Part shown: piece by piece, positions 9,289 through 19,093 of the stretch | How positions within the stretch are numbered: the stretch's first letter is position 1 | How the letters are laid out: every line of letters begins with the position of its first letter | NCBI RefSeq assembly: GCF_000758705.1 | Contig: NZ_CP009287.1 | Coordinates: 372,001 to 436,000 of the forward strand | DNA length: 64,000 bases | Source: Paenibacillus graminis | Lineage (GTDB): Bacteria > Bacillota > Bacilli > Paenibacillales > Paenibacillaceae | Reading direction: 5' to 3' | The notes under the pieces: generated by a model | The model's database searches: none | What the model saw: the letters and a program-made list of their open reading frames with translations, nothing else | What the model was told of the DNA's origin: nothing | Program-made: the position numbers and the translations under genes

Positions 9289-9317
9289 GGTCAAATAAAG
9301 TCAAAGTCAAAGTCAAA
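9289..9317 (+). promoter_or_regulatory. CtsR-type heat-shock operator 2 with extra half-sites
   Basis: GGTCAAA-TAA-AGTCAAA (9289-9305) is a second exact match to the CtsR consensus. It is followed by two more GTCAAA hexamers (9306-9317) in direct tandem. It overlaps the predicted transcription start of hsp20. The additional hexamers have six-base phase, unlike the ten-base phase of the main repeat, so they may be slippage products. Confidence 0.8.
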
Positions 9318-9333
9318 GAGAGGAGAATGTAAA

Positions 9334-9801
9334 ATGTTTGATTTGGTTCCTTTTGGAAAACGCAGAGATGATGCTTTTGGTGTGCTGGCCAAGTCCCTGA
9401 ATGAAGTGTTTAATGATGATTTTTTTGCACCCATTAAAAGCTCCACCATGTCCTTCCGTACGGATATCCGTGAGAACGAGCAGGCGTATCTGATCGAGGC
9501 TGAACTGCCCGGCTTCAAAAAAGAAGAAATCGACATTGATTACGCCAGCCCTTATTTGACGATCAAAGCGGTACGCAAGGAAGACAACAGTGAGGAAAAC
9601 AAGGACCATCAGGTGGTGCGCAGGGAACGCCGGTATGGGGAGTACGTCCGCCGGTTCTATGTGCAGGATGTTGCCGAGGATGGAATTCGCGCTTCGCTGA
9701 AAGACGGTTTGCTGACCCTGTCGGTACCGAAACAGCAGAAATCGCTGGGTAAACGCATTGAGATTCAAGACGATGGTTCTTCCGGAGAGCGGCTTCAATA
9801 A
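9334..9801 (+). CDS. Small heat-shock protein, Hsp20/alpha-crystallin family
   Basis: The ATG at 9334 lies eight or so bases after AGAGGAG and gives 155 residues, the usual size. Longer in-frame starts would read through the CtsR box and promoter. The alpha-crystallin domain runs from FRTDIRENEQAYLIEAELPG to LTLSVPKQ, and the conserved closing turn is ASLKDGLLTLSVPK. Hsp20 proteins are ATP-independent holdases that keep unfolding proteins refoldable, here probably together with the DnaJ-like and ClpB products next door. A CtsR-type site covers its promoter, which predicts heat induction. Confidence 0.9.
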   Translation: MFDLVPFGKRRDDAFGVLAKSLNEVFNDDFFAPIKSSTMSFRTDIRENEQAYLIEAELPGFKKEEIDIDYASPYLTIKAVRKEDNSEENKDHQVVRRERRYGEYVRRFYVQDVAEDGIRASLKDGLLTLSVPKQQKSLGKRIEIQDDGSSGERLQ

Positions 9802-10225
9802 ATGCTTCATAAAAAGCTTCAATGAACTAGAAAAAGCTTCAATAAACAGAAAGTTGGCACATGCGGCGTTATGCGGCAGGCATCCGGGGGAAGCGGAGCG
9901 CGTTGCTGCATCGCTGCAGTGTAGAAGAAAGCAGATGTTCAAGTCCGGCCGGACCGGCTGGTAAAAGGGGTCCCTGGGACGGCGGCAGCGCCCTCCCTCT
10001 AAGCTCCCTGCAGGAACAGCGGATTCGCCGGGCTTTTCATATAGCACCATCATACAGGCGCATTGTAGTGGGAATTCCGGCTATGGTGCGCCTTTTTACG
10101 GAATTGGAAATTTCTATATTGCAGCAGAGTGAGACACAGCAATATAAACAGGCCGGAAAACAGGGTAATAAATAATAAGGAACAGATGGACGGTACGGCT
10201 CAGCTTATGAAAGGAGGAGATACCA
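9802..10225 (+). other. Non-coding gap between hsp20 and the DnaJ-like gene
   Basis: No convincing gene is present. The first 60 bases hold three imperfect copies of GCTTCAATAAA, beginning within the last codons of hsp20. A terminator-like hairpin lies at 10055-10097. No CtsR box or good sigma-A promoter is seen before the DnaJ-like gene, so that gene may depend on readthrough from the hsp20 promoter. Confidence 0.5.
10055..10097 (+). terminator. Possible hairpin terminator after hsp20
   Basis: AGGCGCAT pairs with ATGGTGCGCCT across a 20-base loop and is followed by TTTTT. A competing pairing (GCACCAT with ATGGTGC) is also possible. If active, it would reduce readthrough into the DnaJ-like and clpB genes. 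Confidence 0.45.
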
Positions 10226-11221
10226 TTGGCGGCAAACTTTTACGAAGCATTGGGTGTAGGGGAAAAGGCTTCCAAGCAGGAAATCAAAAAAGCCTACCAG
10301 AGGCTTGCCAAGAAGTGGCATCCCGATGTCAATAAGGCTCCGGAGGCGGAAGCCAAATTCAAGGAAGCGGCGGAAGCGTATGAGGTGCTGGGCAATGAGG
10401 AGAAGAGAAAAGCCTACGATCAGGAACTTCACTACGGGTTCGGCGGTGCGGCCAGCGGCGGGACGCGGCGCAGCGGAGCTTCTTCGTCGGCGTATGGGGA
10501 TTCGCCTTTTGGCGCGGGGTGGGGCGGGAGCTCCTCCTTCGGCGGGAGTATTCCCGATGATGATTTGTTTGGAATGTTTTTTGGCAGCCGGGGAGCGGCG
10601 GACCGGGCGGGGTTTGATTTCTTCTCGGGCAGCGGCAGCGCCGGCAGCCCTTTCGGCGAGGCCCGCAGCACGATGCAGGCGCAGCTTGAGATTTCACTGG
10701 AGCAAGCATACAAGGGCGGCAGCATTCGGGTTCAGGTGGGCGGCAAGGATGTGAACGTCAGCATTCCGCCGCGTTCCGCTGAGGGGACGGTTATCCGGGT
10801 TCCCGGCAGCAGCGGGAGTGGGGCGGTGCAAGGCGGGGATCTGCTGATCTCCCTGCACCTGCTGCCGCATGACATTTACGAGCCGGACGGCGGTGATCTG
10901 TACGGCACAGTAGAGATCGCGCCTTGGCAGGCCGTGCTCGGCAGCGAAGCCAAGGTTCCGCTGCCGGACGGCAGCAGCGTGAAGCTGAAGATCCCTGCCG
11001 GGATGGCGGGCGGCCAAACGCTGCGCCTCTCCGGTAAGGGGCTGAAGCGCCCGAATGGCGCGAACGGAGACATTCTGTTCGCAGTAGAGATTGTGATTCC
11101 CGCCGGGCTGACGGAGGCGGAGAAGAAGCTGTACCGCCAGCTGGCCGAAGCTGGCAGCTTCCAGGCCGGGCCCAAGCGGAAGGGTCCGGGTGCATCGCGG
11201 CGCAAGGCTGCGATGGGCTAA
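10226..11221 (+). CDS. CbpA-type DnaJ co-chaperone
   Basis: The start is TTG 10226, with AAGGAGGAGA seven or so bases upstream. Residues 4-69 are a J domain with the HPD motif (WHPDVN), which stimulates DnaK ATPase. A long Gly/Ser/Phe-rich linker follows (about 75-140), then two beta-sandwich client-binding domains. There is no CxxCxGxG zinc region, so it is of the CbpA/type II class rather than DnaJ. At 331 residues the length fits. The C-terminus is basic ([15 protein letters not shown]). It lies in a chaperone cluster with hsp20 and clpB. GC content rises sharply in the linker. Confidence 0.9.
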   Translation: MAANFYEALGVGEKASKQEIKKAYQRLAKKWHPDVNKAPEAEAKFKEAAEAYEVLGNEEKRKAYDQELHYGFGGAASGGTRRSGASSSAYGDSPFGAGWGGSSSFGGSIPDDDLFGMFFGSRGAADRAGFDFFSGSGSAGSPFGEARSTMQAQLEISLEQAYKGGSIRVQVGGKDVNVSIPPRSAEGTVIRVPGSSGSGAVQGGDLLISLHLLPHDIYEPDGGDLYGTVEIAPWQAVLGSEAKVPLPDGSSVKLKIPAGMAGGQTLRLSGKGLKRPNGANGDILFAVEIVIPAGLTEAEKKLYRQLAEAGSFQAGPKRKGPGASRRKAAMG

Positions 11222-11280
11222 GCGTGGGCGCGGCTGCGCTGGCGTGGACGGGCGGCGCGCGCCCTGGGGGGCTCGAAAAG

Positions 11281-11298
11281 AACGGCAGAAATGCCGTT
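11281..11298. repeat. Solitary AACGGCA-GAAA-TGCCGTT hairpin
   Basis: Seven-base perfect arms flank a GAAA loop, just downstream of the DnaJ-like gene. The same hairpin, extended by one base pair, is the core of the 17-copy array at 32.2-33.0 kb. A partial relative (CTGCCGTTGTTGGGC) occurs near 11805, on the other side of the 51-bp array. It has no T-run, so it is not a classic terminator. Confidence 0.8.
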
Positions 11299-11322
11299 GT
11301 TGGGCATCCAACGGCTGGAAAT

Positions 11323-11781
11323 GAGGGAATGAGAGGTATAAGTACCTTTGAATTTGACGCAGGCGGGCGATACGAGGGAATGAGAGGTAAAAGTACCTTT
11401 GAATTCGACGCAGGCGGGCGATACGAGGGAATGAGAGGTAAAAGTACCTTTGAATTCGACGCAGGCGGGCGATACGAGGGAATGAGAGGTAAAAGTACCT
11501 TTGAATTCGACGCAGGCGGGCGATAGGAGGGAATGAGAGGCAAAAGTACCTTTGATTCCGGCGCAGGCGGGCGATAGGAGGGAATGAGAGGTAAAAGTAC
11601 CTTTGATTTCGGCGCAGGCGGGCGATAGGAGGAAATGAGAGGTAAAAGTACCCTTGATTTCAGCTTAGGCGAGCGATTTGAGGAAATGAGAGGTAAAAGT
11701 ACCTTTGATTTCGGCTTAGGCGGGCGATACGAGGAAATGAGAGGTAAAAGTACCCTTGATTTCGACTTAGGCGGCTATTGA
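11323..11781 (+). repeat. Nine tandem 51-bp repeats between the cbpA-like gene and clpB
   Basis: Units start at 11323, 11374, 11425, 11476, 11527, 11578, 11629, 11680 and 11731, with an exact 51-base period and no indel. Each begins GAGG(G/A)AATGAGAGGTAAAAG and continues with a TACC(T/C)TTGA core. The first four units are nearly identical; the last five diverge and the final one is degraded at its end. A single diverged copy occurs at about 30571. The period equals 17 codons, and the first four units read as an open frame of EGMRGKSTFEFDAGGRY type, but stop codons at later unit borders argue against a protein. Function is unknown. Confidence 0.9.
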
Positions 11782-11904
11782 TGGTTTGAACAACATATCT
11801 GCCGTTGTTGGGCCCCTACGCCCGCCCGAACGGGCCTATCATCGACGTGGGCGGCCGCCCAGAGTCACGGCGAACAAGCAAAATACAGAAAGGTGATGAA
11901 GGAG

Positions 11905-14547
11905 ATGGACTTCAACAAGTTAACACAAAAGCTGCAGGAGGCGGTTGCCGCAGCGCAGTCGCTGGCAGCGGCTGCCGGGCATCAGGAGATTGACAATCTC
12001 CATCTGCTCAAGGCGCTGCTCCAGCAGCATGAAGGGCTTCTGCCGCGCCTGCTGCAGAAGATGAATATTCCTGTACCCGAGCTGCTGCAGGGTACGGAGG
12101 CGCTGCTGCAGCGGAAGCCTAGCGTCAGCGGCTCCGGGGCGGGGACGATGCGGCGGTATGCATCGCCGTCGCTGATCGCTGTGCTGGAGCAGGCCGAGAA
12201 GGAAGCCGCACAGATGCAGGATGAATTTGTGGCGGTGGAGCACGCTGTGCTTGCGATGGTGTCTGATTCCAGCAGCGGGAACCGGGAGCTGCGCGGGCTG
12301 TTTACCAGCCGCGGCGTTACGCGCGACAAGCTGCTGGAGGTGCTCGCCGAGATCCGCGGACATCAGCGTGTGACCAGCCGTGAGCCGGAAGCAACCTATG
12401 AGGTGCTGGAGAAATACGGCCGCGATCTGGTGGCCGAGGTGCGGGCGGGCAAGATTGATCCCGTCATTGGCCGCGATGGGGAGATCCGCCGGGTCATCCG
12501 CATTCTCTCCCGCAAAACGAAGAACAACCCGGTGCTGATCGGGGAGCCCGGCGTAGGGAAGACAGCGATTGTCGAAGGGCTCGCCCACCGGATAGTCCGC
12601 AAGGATGTGCCGGAGGGGCTGAAGGATAAGACGATTTTTTCACTCGATATGAGCGCGCTGATCGCCGGAGCCAAGTACCGGGGAGAATTTGAGGAGCGGC
12701 TGCAGGCGGTGCTGAAGGAAATCCGTGAGAGTGACGGACGGATCATTCTCTTCATCGATGAGCTGCATACGATTGTCGGCGCGGGCAAAACGGAGGGGGC
12801 GATGGACGCCGGCAACATGCTGAAGCCCATGCTGGCGCGCGGCGAGCTGCACTGTATCGGTGCGACGACGCTCGATGAATACCGCAAATATATTGAGAAG
12901 GACCCGGCGCTGGAACGCCGTTTCCAGCAGGTGCTGGTCAGCGAGCCGGATGTTGAGGATACCATTTCGATTCTGCGCGGGCTGAAGGAACGTTTCGAGG
13001 TCCATCACGGAGTGAAAATCCATGACAGCGCGCTTGTGGCGGCCGGTGTATTGTCGAACCGGTATATCACGGACCGTTTTTTACCGGACAAGGCGATTGA
13101 TCTGGTCGATGAAGCGTGTGCGATGATCCGCACAGAGATTGATTCCATGCCGGGCGAGATGGATGAAGTAACCCGCCGCCTGATGCAGATGGAGATCGAA
13201 GAAGCTGCGCTCAAAAAAGAAACCGACGATGCCAGCAAGCGCCGCTTGGAAACCCTGCAGCGTGAGCTGGCCGATCTTAAGGAAAAGCATCTGGAAATGA
13301 CAGCACGCTGGGAGAAGGAAAAGTCAGCCATTCAGGGTCTGCGTGAACTGAAGAAGAAGCTGGAGCAGGCCCGCAAGGACCTGGTGGATGCACAGGAGGT
13401 TTACGATCTTAACAAATCTGCCGAGCTGAGCTACGGCATTATCCCCGATCTCGAGCGGCAGCTCAAGGCAGCGGAGGAAGCGGCGTCGCAGGATCAGGAG
13501 AGCCGGCTGCTGCGTGAAGCCGTGACCGAAGAGGAAATCGCCGACATTGTATCCCGCTGGACTGGCGTTCCTGTAAGCAGACTCGTGGAAGGCGAACGGG
13601 ATAAGCTGCTGCGGCTGGAGGATACGCTGCATGAGCGGGTAGTTGGGCAGGAGGAGGCCGTCCGGCTGGTAGCCGATGCTGTGCTCCGGGCCAGAGCGGG
13701 CATCAAGGACCCGAACCGGCCCATTGGCTCATTCCTGTTCCTGGGGCCGACGGGGGTGGGTAAGACCGAGCTGGCGAAGGCGTTGGCGGTATCGCTCTTT
13801 GACCGCGAAGATGGCATGATTCGCATTGATATGTCAGAATATATGGAGAAGCACAGTGTTTCCCGTCTCGTCGGTGCGCCTCCTGGTTATGTCGGCTACG
13901 AGGAAGGCGGCCAGCTTACCGAAGCGGTACGCCGCCAGCCCTATACGGTGGTGCTGCTGGATGAGGTGGAAAAGGCCCATCCTGATGTGTTCAACATCCT
14001 CCTGCAGCTGCTGGATGACGGGCGGCTTACGGATTCGCAGGGCCGGATGGTGGACTTCAAGAATACGATTATCATCATGACCTCGAACATCGGCTCGCCG
14101 CATCTTATCCAGGGGACCGATGACAACGGGGAGCTTACGAATGCGGTCAAGGACCGGGTCATGAAGGAACTGGGCGGTCATTTCCGGCCGGAGTTTCTGA
14201 ACCGCGTGGACGACATCGTGATGTTCAAGCCGCTCCAACTGGATGAGATTGAACAGATTGTTGTCAAATTGGTGGATGGACTCCGGCTGCGTCTGGCTGA
14301 CCGCGGTGTTGGCCTTGCGCTTAGCGAATCGGCAATACGGTTTATCGCCAGGGAAGGCTTCGATCCGGTATACGGCGCAAGACCGCTGAAACGGTTCATC
14401 CAGCGCAGTCTGGAGACCCGTGTGGCGCGTGCGCTGATCGCCGGTGAGGCAGAAGAAGGCTCCGTAATGGAGGTCAATGAAGCCGGAGGAGAGCTATCCG
14501 TATCAATTACGCACCCGAAGCCGGCGGAGGCGCTGAACTCTATCTAA
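11905..14547 (+). CDS. clpB: ClpB-type AAA+ disaggregase
   Basis: The product has 880 residues from ATG 11905 (MDFNKLTQ, the typical ClpB start); in-frame GTG 11893 and ATG 11896 are alternatives. It has a Clp N domain (1-150), NBD1 with Walker A GEPGVGKT near 213, a long coiled-coil middle domain (about 400-530) and NBD2 with Walker A GPTGVGKT near 614. The middle domain separates ClpB from ClpC and ClpA. ClpB hexamers thread aggregated proteins and work with DnaK. No CtsR box is found just upstream; regulation may come from the hsp20 promoter through the repeat region. Confidence 0.96.
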   Translation: MDFNKLTQKLQEAVAAAQSLAAAAGHQEIDNLHLLKALLQQHEGLLPRLLQKMNIPVPELLQGTEALLQRKPSVSGSGAGTMRRYASPSLIAVLEQAEKEAAQMQDEFVAVEHAVLAMVSDSSSGNRELRGLFTSRGVTRDKLLEVLAEIRGHQRVTSREPEATYEVLEKYGRDLVAEVRAGKIDPVIGRDGEIRRVIRILSRKTKNNPVLIGEPGVGKTAIVEGLAHRIVRKDVPEGLKDKTIFSLDMSALIAGAKYRGEFEERLQAVLKEIRESDGRIILFIDELHTIVGAGKTEGAMDAGNMLKPMLARGELHCIGATTLDEYRKYIEKDPALERRFQQVLVSEPDVEDTISILRGLKERFEVHHGVKIHDSALVAAGVLSNRYITDRFLPDKAIDLVDEACAMIRTEIDSMPGEMDEVTRRLMQMEIEEAALKKETDDASKRRLETLQRELADLKEKHLEMTARWEKEKSAIQGLRELKKKLEQARKDLVDAQEVYDLNKSAELSYGIIPDLERQLKAAEEAASQDQESRLLREAVTEEEIADIVSRWTGVPVSRLVEGERDKLLRLEDTLHERVVGQEEAVRLVADAVLRARAGIKDPNRPIGSFLFLGPTGVGKTELAKALAVSLFDREDGMIRIDMSEYMEKHSVSRLVGAPPGYVGYEEGGQLTEAVRRQPYTVVLLDEVEKAHPDVFNILLQLLDDGRLTDSQGRMVDFKNTIIIMTSNIGSPHLIQGTDDNGELTNAVKDRVMKELGGHFRPEFLNRVDDIVMFKPLQLDEIEQIVVKLVDGLRLRLADRGVGLALSESAIRFIAREGFDPVYGARPLKRFIQRSLETRVARALIAGEAEEGSVMEVNEAGGELSVSITHPKPAEALNSI

Positions 14548-14735
14548 TTGAAGGGGATGTGAGCCGAATTCTGGATTGTAAAGGGCCGATAGCTGCACTT
14601 TACACAATGAAACAGGCTGTGAATGATGAGTTGAAGTGGGGAAGAACAAAGACGGGTTATGTCGAATATATTGCAGGCTGCAGGCAGGACTAGGTTTGGC
14701 GGTTGCGAGAGAGCAGAAACGGAGGTTCGTATCTT

Positions 14736-15536
14736 ATGTGCGCGGAGAAAGATATACCCTTTGTGTCAAAAGACAACCCGCTGGCTGTTTCCGTGATTAA
14801 AGCGATTCGTACTGGCGATGTACCATCGCTAAGGCGGATGCTTGCCGAGAATTCCGGGCTGGTCACGTCAAGAATTGCCGGAATAAACGACGAGTGCAGC
14901 AGCAAGGGGGAGTCGCGTACTCTGTTGCATATTGCCACCGATTGGCCCGGCCATTTCCCAAACAATGCTGCGACTGTTGCCGCGCTGATAGAGGCCGGTG
15001 CCGAGGTGAACGCTCGATTTAACGGACCGCACAGCGAGACACCGCTCCATTGGGCGGCGAGCTGTGATGACATCGAGGTGCTTGACATGCTTCTCGGTTC
15101 CGGTGCCGACATCGAGGCTCCCGGCGCTGTCATCGCCGGTGGAACGCCCCTGGATGACGCAGTGGCGTTCGCGCAGTGGCGGGCGGCGCACAGGTTGATT
15201 GAGCACGGGGCTAGATTCGCTCTTTGGCATGCGGCTGCGCTGGGTCTGCTTGACGCCATGGAGGCACATTTCGCCGGAATATCGCTTTCACAGCGGTACC
15301 CTTGGGGAGCAGGACATCCTTCACCTCCGGACGAAGTGACCGTCGCTTTCTGGTGTGCTTGCCACGGAGGGCAGCAACACGCCGCCGAATACCTGCTTGA
15401 CCGAAAGGCTGATCTGAACTGGATTGCGGTGTGGGATGGCCTCACCCCCCTGGACGCTGCTAAGCGCAGTAATGCTGCTGATTTGGCAGAGTGGTTGCGC
15501 GGGCTGGGCGCCAAATCCGCAAAAGAGCTAGGCTGA
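14736..15536 (+). CDS. Ankyrin-repeat protein
   Basis: ATG 14736 has GGAGG ten bases upstream and gives 266 residues; the upstream TTG 14703 is less likely. At least three ankyrin units are visible, with the TPLHWAA core (GPHSETPLHWAA), GTPLDDAV and a last LTPLDAA. The protein has no signal peptide or enzyme motif, so it is probably a cytoplasmic protein-binding scaffold. The partner is unknown. It stands alone between clpB and a strong terminator. Some CEC-like codon usage differs slightly from its neighbours. Confidence 0.82.
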   Translation: MCAEKDIPFVSKDNPLAVSVIKAIRTGDVPSLRRMLAENSGLVTSRIAGINDECSSKGESRTLLHIATDWPGHFPNNAATVAALIEAGAEVNARFNGPHSETPLHWAASCDDIEVLDMLLGSGADIEAPGAVIAGGTPLDDAVAFAQWRAAHRLIEHGARFALWHAAALGLLDAMEAHFAGISLSQRYPWGAGHPSPPDEVTVAFWCACHGGQQHAAEYLLDRKADLNWIAVWDGLTPLDAAKRSNAADLAEWLRGLGAKSAKELG

Positions 15537-15564
15537 TCAGTCGTGCTATGAAGGCCTAACGGAA

Positions 15565-15606
15565 ACAAGCGTCCACAAGCCGTAAAGGCGGGGACGCTTG
15601 TTTTTT
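15565..15606 (+). terminator. Intrinsic terminator after the ankyrin gene
   Basis: ACAAGCGTCC pairs with GGGACGCTTGT across a 16-base loop, and six T follow. It ends the plus-strand unit and separates it from the convergent MFS gene. Confidence 0.85.
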
Positions 15607-15653
15607 GGCGCGGAACCCGTATCCGCCCAGGGCAGCTTGTGGTATAAGCTGCC

Positions 15654-16910
15654 CTACATTAGCTGCCCTCTGATTTTCAGATGGCGGTACAACCAATATG
15701 CCGAAACCGAGCACAGCAGCGCGCACAGTCCGATGAAGCCGTAGCCGGCCTGCAGCCCGCGCAGCAGCCCGGCTCCATCCTCCTGCCCCCCGGAGAACAG
15801 CTGCTTGATCCCCTCGGTGATCGCACCGATGAAGTAATTGCCGAGGACGCTGGCCACACCCATCAGAGTGACGATAAAGGTGATGGCCGTATCGCTGCCT
15901 TGGCGGTAACGGTCGGCGATCAGTGCCATAATGGTCGGGTAGATGGGGGCGATGCCGACACCGGCGATGGCGAACAGGATCGCTCCCGATTCGCCCCAGA
16001 GAATGGCAGCGAATGTGCAGATGCCCGAGAAAGCGGAGAACAGAATCAGGGACAGGGCGAAGCCGATTTTGTCGGTGACAGGACCCAGTACGAGCCGGGC
16101 CAGTGTGAAGCAGAGGAAAAAGGCCGACAGCATGCCCGCAGCAGACGAAGCCGTCCAGCCGTAGGCTTTTTCCAGAAAGTTGACCAGCCAGCCGCCCACA
16201 GCCAGCTCCGAGATAACGCCGAACGAGAGAACAGCTACCAGCAGCCAGATGACCGGATCACGGGAGATAGCGGACAGCGGAATCCGGTCCTCTGTAAGTG
16301 TGGCATCACCTGGAAATTTACCCAGAAAAGCTGGAATCATAGGAATCATGGACAGCATCAGAATAATCAGATAGACTCCCCGCCAATCCAGCATATGGCC
16401 AAATACGGTTACTGTCATCAGCCCGGAGGAGATCAGCGGAGCGACTGTCGAGCTTAGGCCGTAGAAGAAGTGCGACAGGTTCATCATGGTCCCGGTATTC
16501 TTCACAAAGATTCTTGCCCCAAGCACAGCCAGCCCGATTTCCAGCATGCCGTTGCCGATATACATCAGGAAAAAAGAGCCCGACAATACCGGATAGCTGT
16601 GGGACAGAAAGATGAACACACCGGAGACGGCCATGGAGCCGAAAGCGAGCAAGCTGACTGCCTTGATGCCGATCTTGCGGATCAGCAGGGCGGTGAAGGT
16701 GCAAGCCAGCAGGTATCCAAGTGAGTTCAGGGACAGCAGAGTGCCGAGCTGCATTTCGTCCAGCCGCAGGTCGCTCTGGATGCGCGGGATGGCGGGACCT
16801 TTAATATTTTCAGAGAAGCCAAAGACCAGAAAGCCGACGAATACCGTCAGCAGCTGCAGAATATAATTGCGTTTGGATGAGGCGGGATGGAGAGTCGTGT
16901 CAGCTTTCAA
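15654..16910 (-). CDS. Major facilitator superfamily transporter (FucP-like)
   Basis: The 418-residue protein has about twelve hydrophobic segments and a charged central loop near residue 205-215. The start is TTG 16910, with GGAGG seven bases upstream on the minus strand. It begins with the pattern FVGFLVFGFSENIKGPAIP, which resembles fucose-permease-like MFS members and related Bacillota transporters of unknown substrate. No enzyme gene sits beside it, so the cargo cannot be guessed. It lies tail to tail with the ankyrin gene. Confidence 0.85.
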   Translation of the reverse strand: MKADTTLHPASSKRNYILQLLTVFVGFLVFGFSENIKGPAIPRIQSDLRLDEMQLGTLLSLNSLGYLLACTFTALLIRKIGIKAVSLLAFGSMAVSGVFIFLSHSYPVLSGSFFLMYIGNGMLEIGLAVLGARIFVKNTGTMMNLSHFFYGLSSTVAPLISSGLMTVTVFGHMLDWRGVYLIILMLSMIPMIPAFLGKFPGDATLTEDRIPLSAISRDPVIWLLVAVLSFGVISELAVGGWLVNFLEKAYGWTASSAAGMLSAFFLCFTLARLVLGPVTDKIGFALSLILFSAFSGICTFAAILWGESGAILFAIAGVGIAPIYPTIMALIADRYRQGSDTAITFIVTLMGVASVLGNYFIGAITEGIKQLFSGGQEDGAGLLRGLQAGYGFIGLCALLCSVSAYWLYRHLKIRGQLM

Positions 16911-16979
16911 GATATACCTCCAGGTGAAAGTAAGACATAGGTTAATGGAAAAAGCGCATAGGGTCCATTATACCACCGT

Positions 16980-18809
16980 TTACTCTATCCAGGGAACAAG
17001 GTTCGGATGCTGGTCAAGAATGGATGAATACTGTTCTTTCCAGCCGTACTGCCCATCGGGATCAAGCAGCATATAGCGCAGATACTTATCCAGGCGGTAT
17101 TCCGCCTTGGACCAGCCCAGATGCTTCAGCCGCAGGTTGCTTAACAGATGGGGGAGCTCAAAAATATTCTCCGGCAGCCGCCCGCAGTGCTGGGGAAGAT
17201 CATTCCACGCAAAGTTGAAATCTTTACGGTAGCGGAGCAGAAAGGGCCGGTACCGCAGGTGGGAGCGCCAGTATTCATCTTCACGGTAATGCCGGTCGTC
17301 CCAGAAATCGTACAGCCTGAAGCAGAACAGGTCGCAGCTCTCATCACCAAGCAGGCTGTCGATATCACTGGCAAATCTGTCTTCAAAAATCTCATCCGCA
17401 TCGAGACAGAGAATCCATTCAGGATTGCTCTTCACGACCTCCTCCCACTGCTGCCTGCGCAGCTCGGATTCATTGCTGAACTTGGAGACGCTGTTGCGCA
17501 CAAGGTGCAGCGGAATACCCTGCAGAACCTCCCGGCAGATATCAGCCGTGTCATCGGTGCTGCCATCGTCAATGATAACGGCCTCATCGATGTACTTGCG
17601 GTGCATCTGCAGAACCTGCCGCAGGAAGCGCCGGCCTTCATTTTTGACCACCATGGTTAAGGTCAGCTTGGGCCGGGGGGAAGCGCTCTGCCCTGTAAAA
17701 GCCGCGGCAAATTCAGCCGCCGCCCGGCCGGTTTTCTGGACACCTGTCTCCTCTTGCTGCAGCGGGTCCTTGCTCAGGCGCTGCCGGGCCCTATCCTCTG
17801 TCCAAGGCCGGGCCCCGTCCCGGGCGGCGGATGGTGCCGCTTGCCCTTCCATGTCTGCCGTTGTCACTGTCACTGTATTGGCTTCCGTTCCCCCCGGTAC
17901 ATCCGCCTTGTCTGCTGATTGGGCCTTAGATCCCTGTATGTCTTCTGCCGTCCTTTCATGGATTGCGTCCTTCCTGGCCGGGGCATCCGGCTCGATTACC
18001 GTCGTAAGCCGGATGAAATCCGGTACCTTGTCAAGGTCGCTGTCTCTGTACAGGTGCAGTGCGGGATAATGGGTATCCACATACAGCGGGATACCCAGGG
18101 CGGCGGCACGGATGCAGAAGTGGCGGTCTTCGCCCCAGTAGGAGATATTGCGGATTCTGTCATAGCTTGCGCCTGAAGCGATGGCCCGGCTGCTGATCAG
18201 GGTGCAGGCGCCCAGGCCGCCGACTTCATAAATGCCCGGCACCTGCAGTTTGGCCAGAAATTCATGGAATCTGTGGTTGATCTCCTCCTGGCTGAGCTGT
18301 TCGCCCGGTTCTGCTTCCCATTGGTTGTATTCATCATGCATCCAGACCTGAGGCTGCAGTATAGTTCCCGGTTGCCAATGCGTCCAGAACACCTCGGAAA
18401 TAATATCCCTGCCGGTTCCGGTCAGATGCAGGAGGGTGTCCGGATGCAGGATCAGATCGGAATCGATCAGGAACAGATAATCGTAGCCGAAGGCTTCGGC
18501 CCGCCGGATCATCAGGTTTTTGAAGCCTGCGACCTTCCAGACCAGGTTCGAATTCCAGAAATGGGTGGTATCATTGCGGATATAGGCATCATGCAGCCCG
18601 GAGGATTGGAGGAAGACTTCATTTCCGCCGGCTGCGAAGGTTTCAAGCAGACGGCTGGATTCCTCCTCGTCGTTGTCATCGATCAGATAGAAGTCCAATT
18701 CCAGGCCCTCGCGGTTCAAACGCAGCAGAGAATCCAAAAAATGCTGCAGAATATGCGGCTTCTGGTGGATCGGGCTGCCGATCAGCACCCGCTTCTTGCT
18801 CTCGCTCAT
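16980..18809 (-). CDS. Two-domain glycosyltransferase, GT2-like
   Basis: The 609-residue protein has two nucleotide-sugar-binding domains. The first (1-270) carries FLIDSDLILHPD (DSD near 116-118) and resembles GT-A domains of Anp1/GT2-like type. A low-complexity, charged linker (about 275-380) follows. The second (from about 383) is a classic GT2 domain: LTLTMVVKNEGRRF, IIDDGSTDDT and LDADEIFED. No membrane segment is seen. Such architectures glycosylate cell-surface polymers or glycoproteins. Two active domains could add two sugars in turn. The neighbouring genes give no pathway, and acceptor and donor remain unknown. Confidence 0.85.
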   Translation of the reverse strand: MSESKKRVLIGSPIHQKPHILQHFLDSLLRLNREGLELDFYLIDDNDEEESSRLLETFAAGGNEVFLQSSGLHDAYIRNDTTHFWNSNLVWKVAGFKNLMIRRAEAFGYDYLFLIDSDLILHPDTLLHLTGTGRDIISEVFWTHWQPGTILQPQVWMHDEYNQWEAEPGEQLSQEEINHRFHEFLAKLQVPGIYEVGGLGACTLISSRAIASGASYDRIRNISYWGEDRHFCIRAAALGIPLYVDTHYPALHLYRDSDLDKVPDFIRLTTVIEPDAPARKDAIHERTAEDIQGSKAQSADKADVPGGTEANTVTVTTADMEGQAAPSAARDGARPWTEDRARQRLSKDPLQQEETGVQKTGRAAAEFAAAFTGQSASPRPKLTLTMVVKNEGRRFLRQVLQMHRKYIDEAVIIDDGSTDDTADICREVLQGIPLHLVRNSVSKFSNESELRRQQWEEVVKSNPEWILCLDADEIFEDRFASDIDSLLGDESCDLFCFRLYDFWDDRHYREDEYWRSHLRYRPFLLRYRKDFNFAWNDLPQHCGRLPENIFELPHLLSNLRLKHLGWSKAEYRLDKYLRYMLLDPDGQYGWKEQYSSILDQHPNLVPWIE

Positions 18810-19017
18810 TATGGTCCACTCCAGTACAAAGAGGTGTAATGGTTATACGTATTCAATATATTTACAGAAGTACTAGACTAACCCTCATTTTAGCGGAATC
18901 CGTTAAAAGATTGGGTCTGCGGTAGAATGTTATGCAGGACCATTCATAGGAGGGGAAGGCTGCCAAGATCTCGCTTTTCATTTTCCTGCGTGTTACAGTA
19001 ATGTTAATTCTAATCCA

Positions 19018-19046
19018 TTGTAATTCCGACTATTCCGATATATAAT
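19018..19046 (+). promoter_or_regulatory. Sigma-A promoter of the oligopeptide-type ABC operon
   Basis: TTGTAA (19018-19023) and TATAAT (19041-19046) are 17 bases apart, 48 bases before the binding-protein ATG. The region between this promoter and the divergent glycosyltransferase gene shows no other clear element. Confidence 0.75.
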
Positions 19047-19093
19047 TCAAAAACAAAGAGTGAAGCTGCTCATAGACAATGGAGGAGAGAGAT

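Noticed and set aside
9800..9900. TTGGCAC at about 9853 as a sigma-54 promoter.
   Set aside because: The -12 GC element is not at the required spacing.
11224..11526. Plus-strand frame of 100 codons through the first four 51-bp units.
   Set aside because: The first codon follows the DnaJ-like stop without ribosome site and the frame hits stops at later unit borders.
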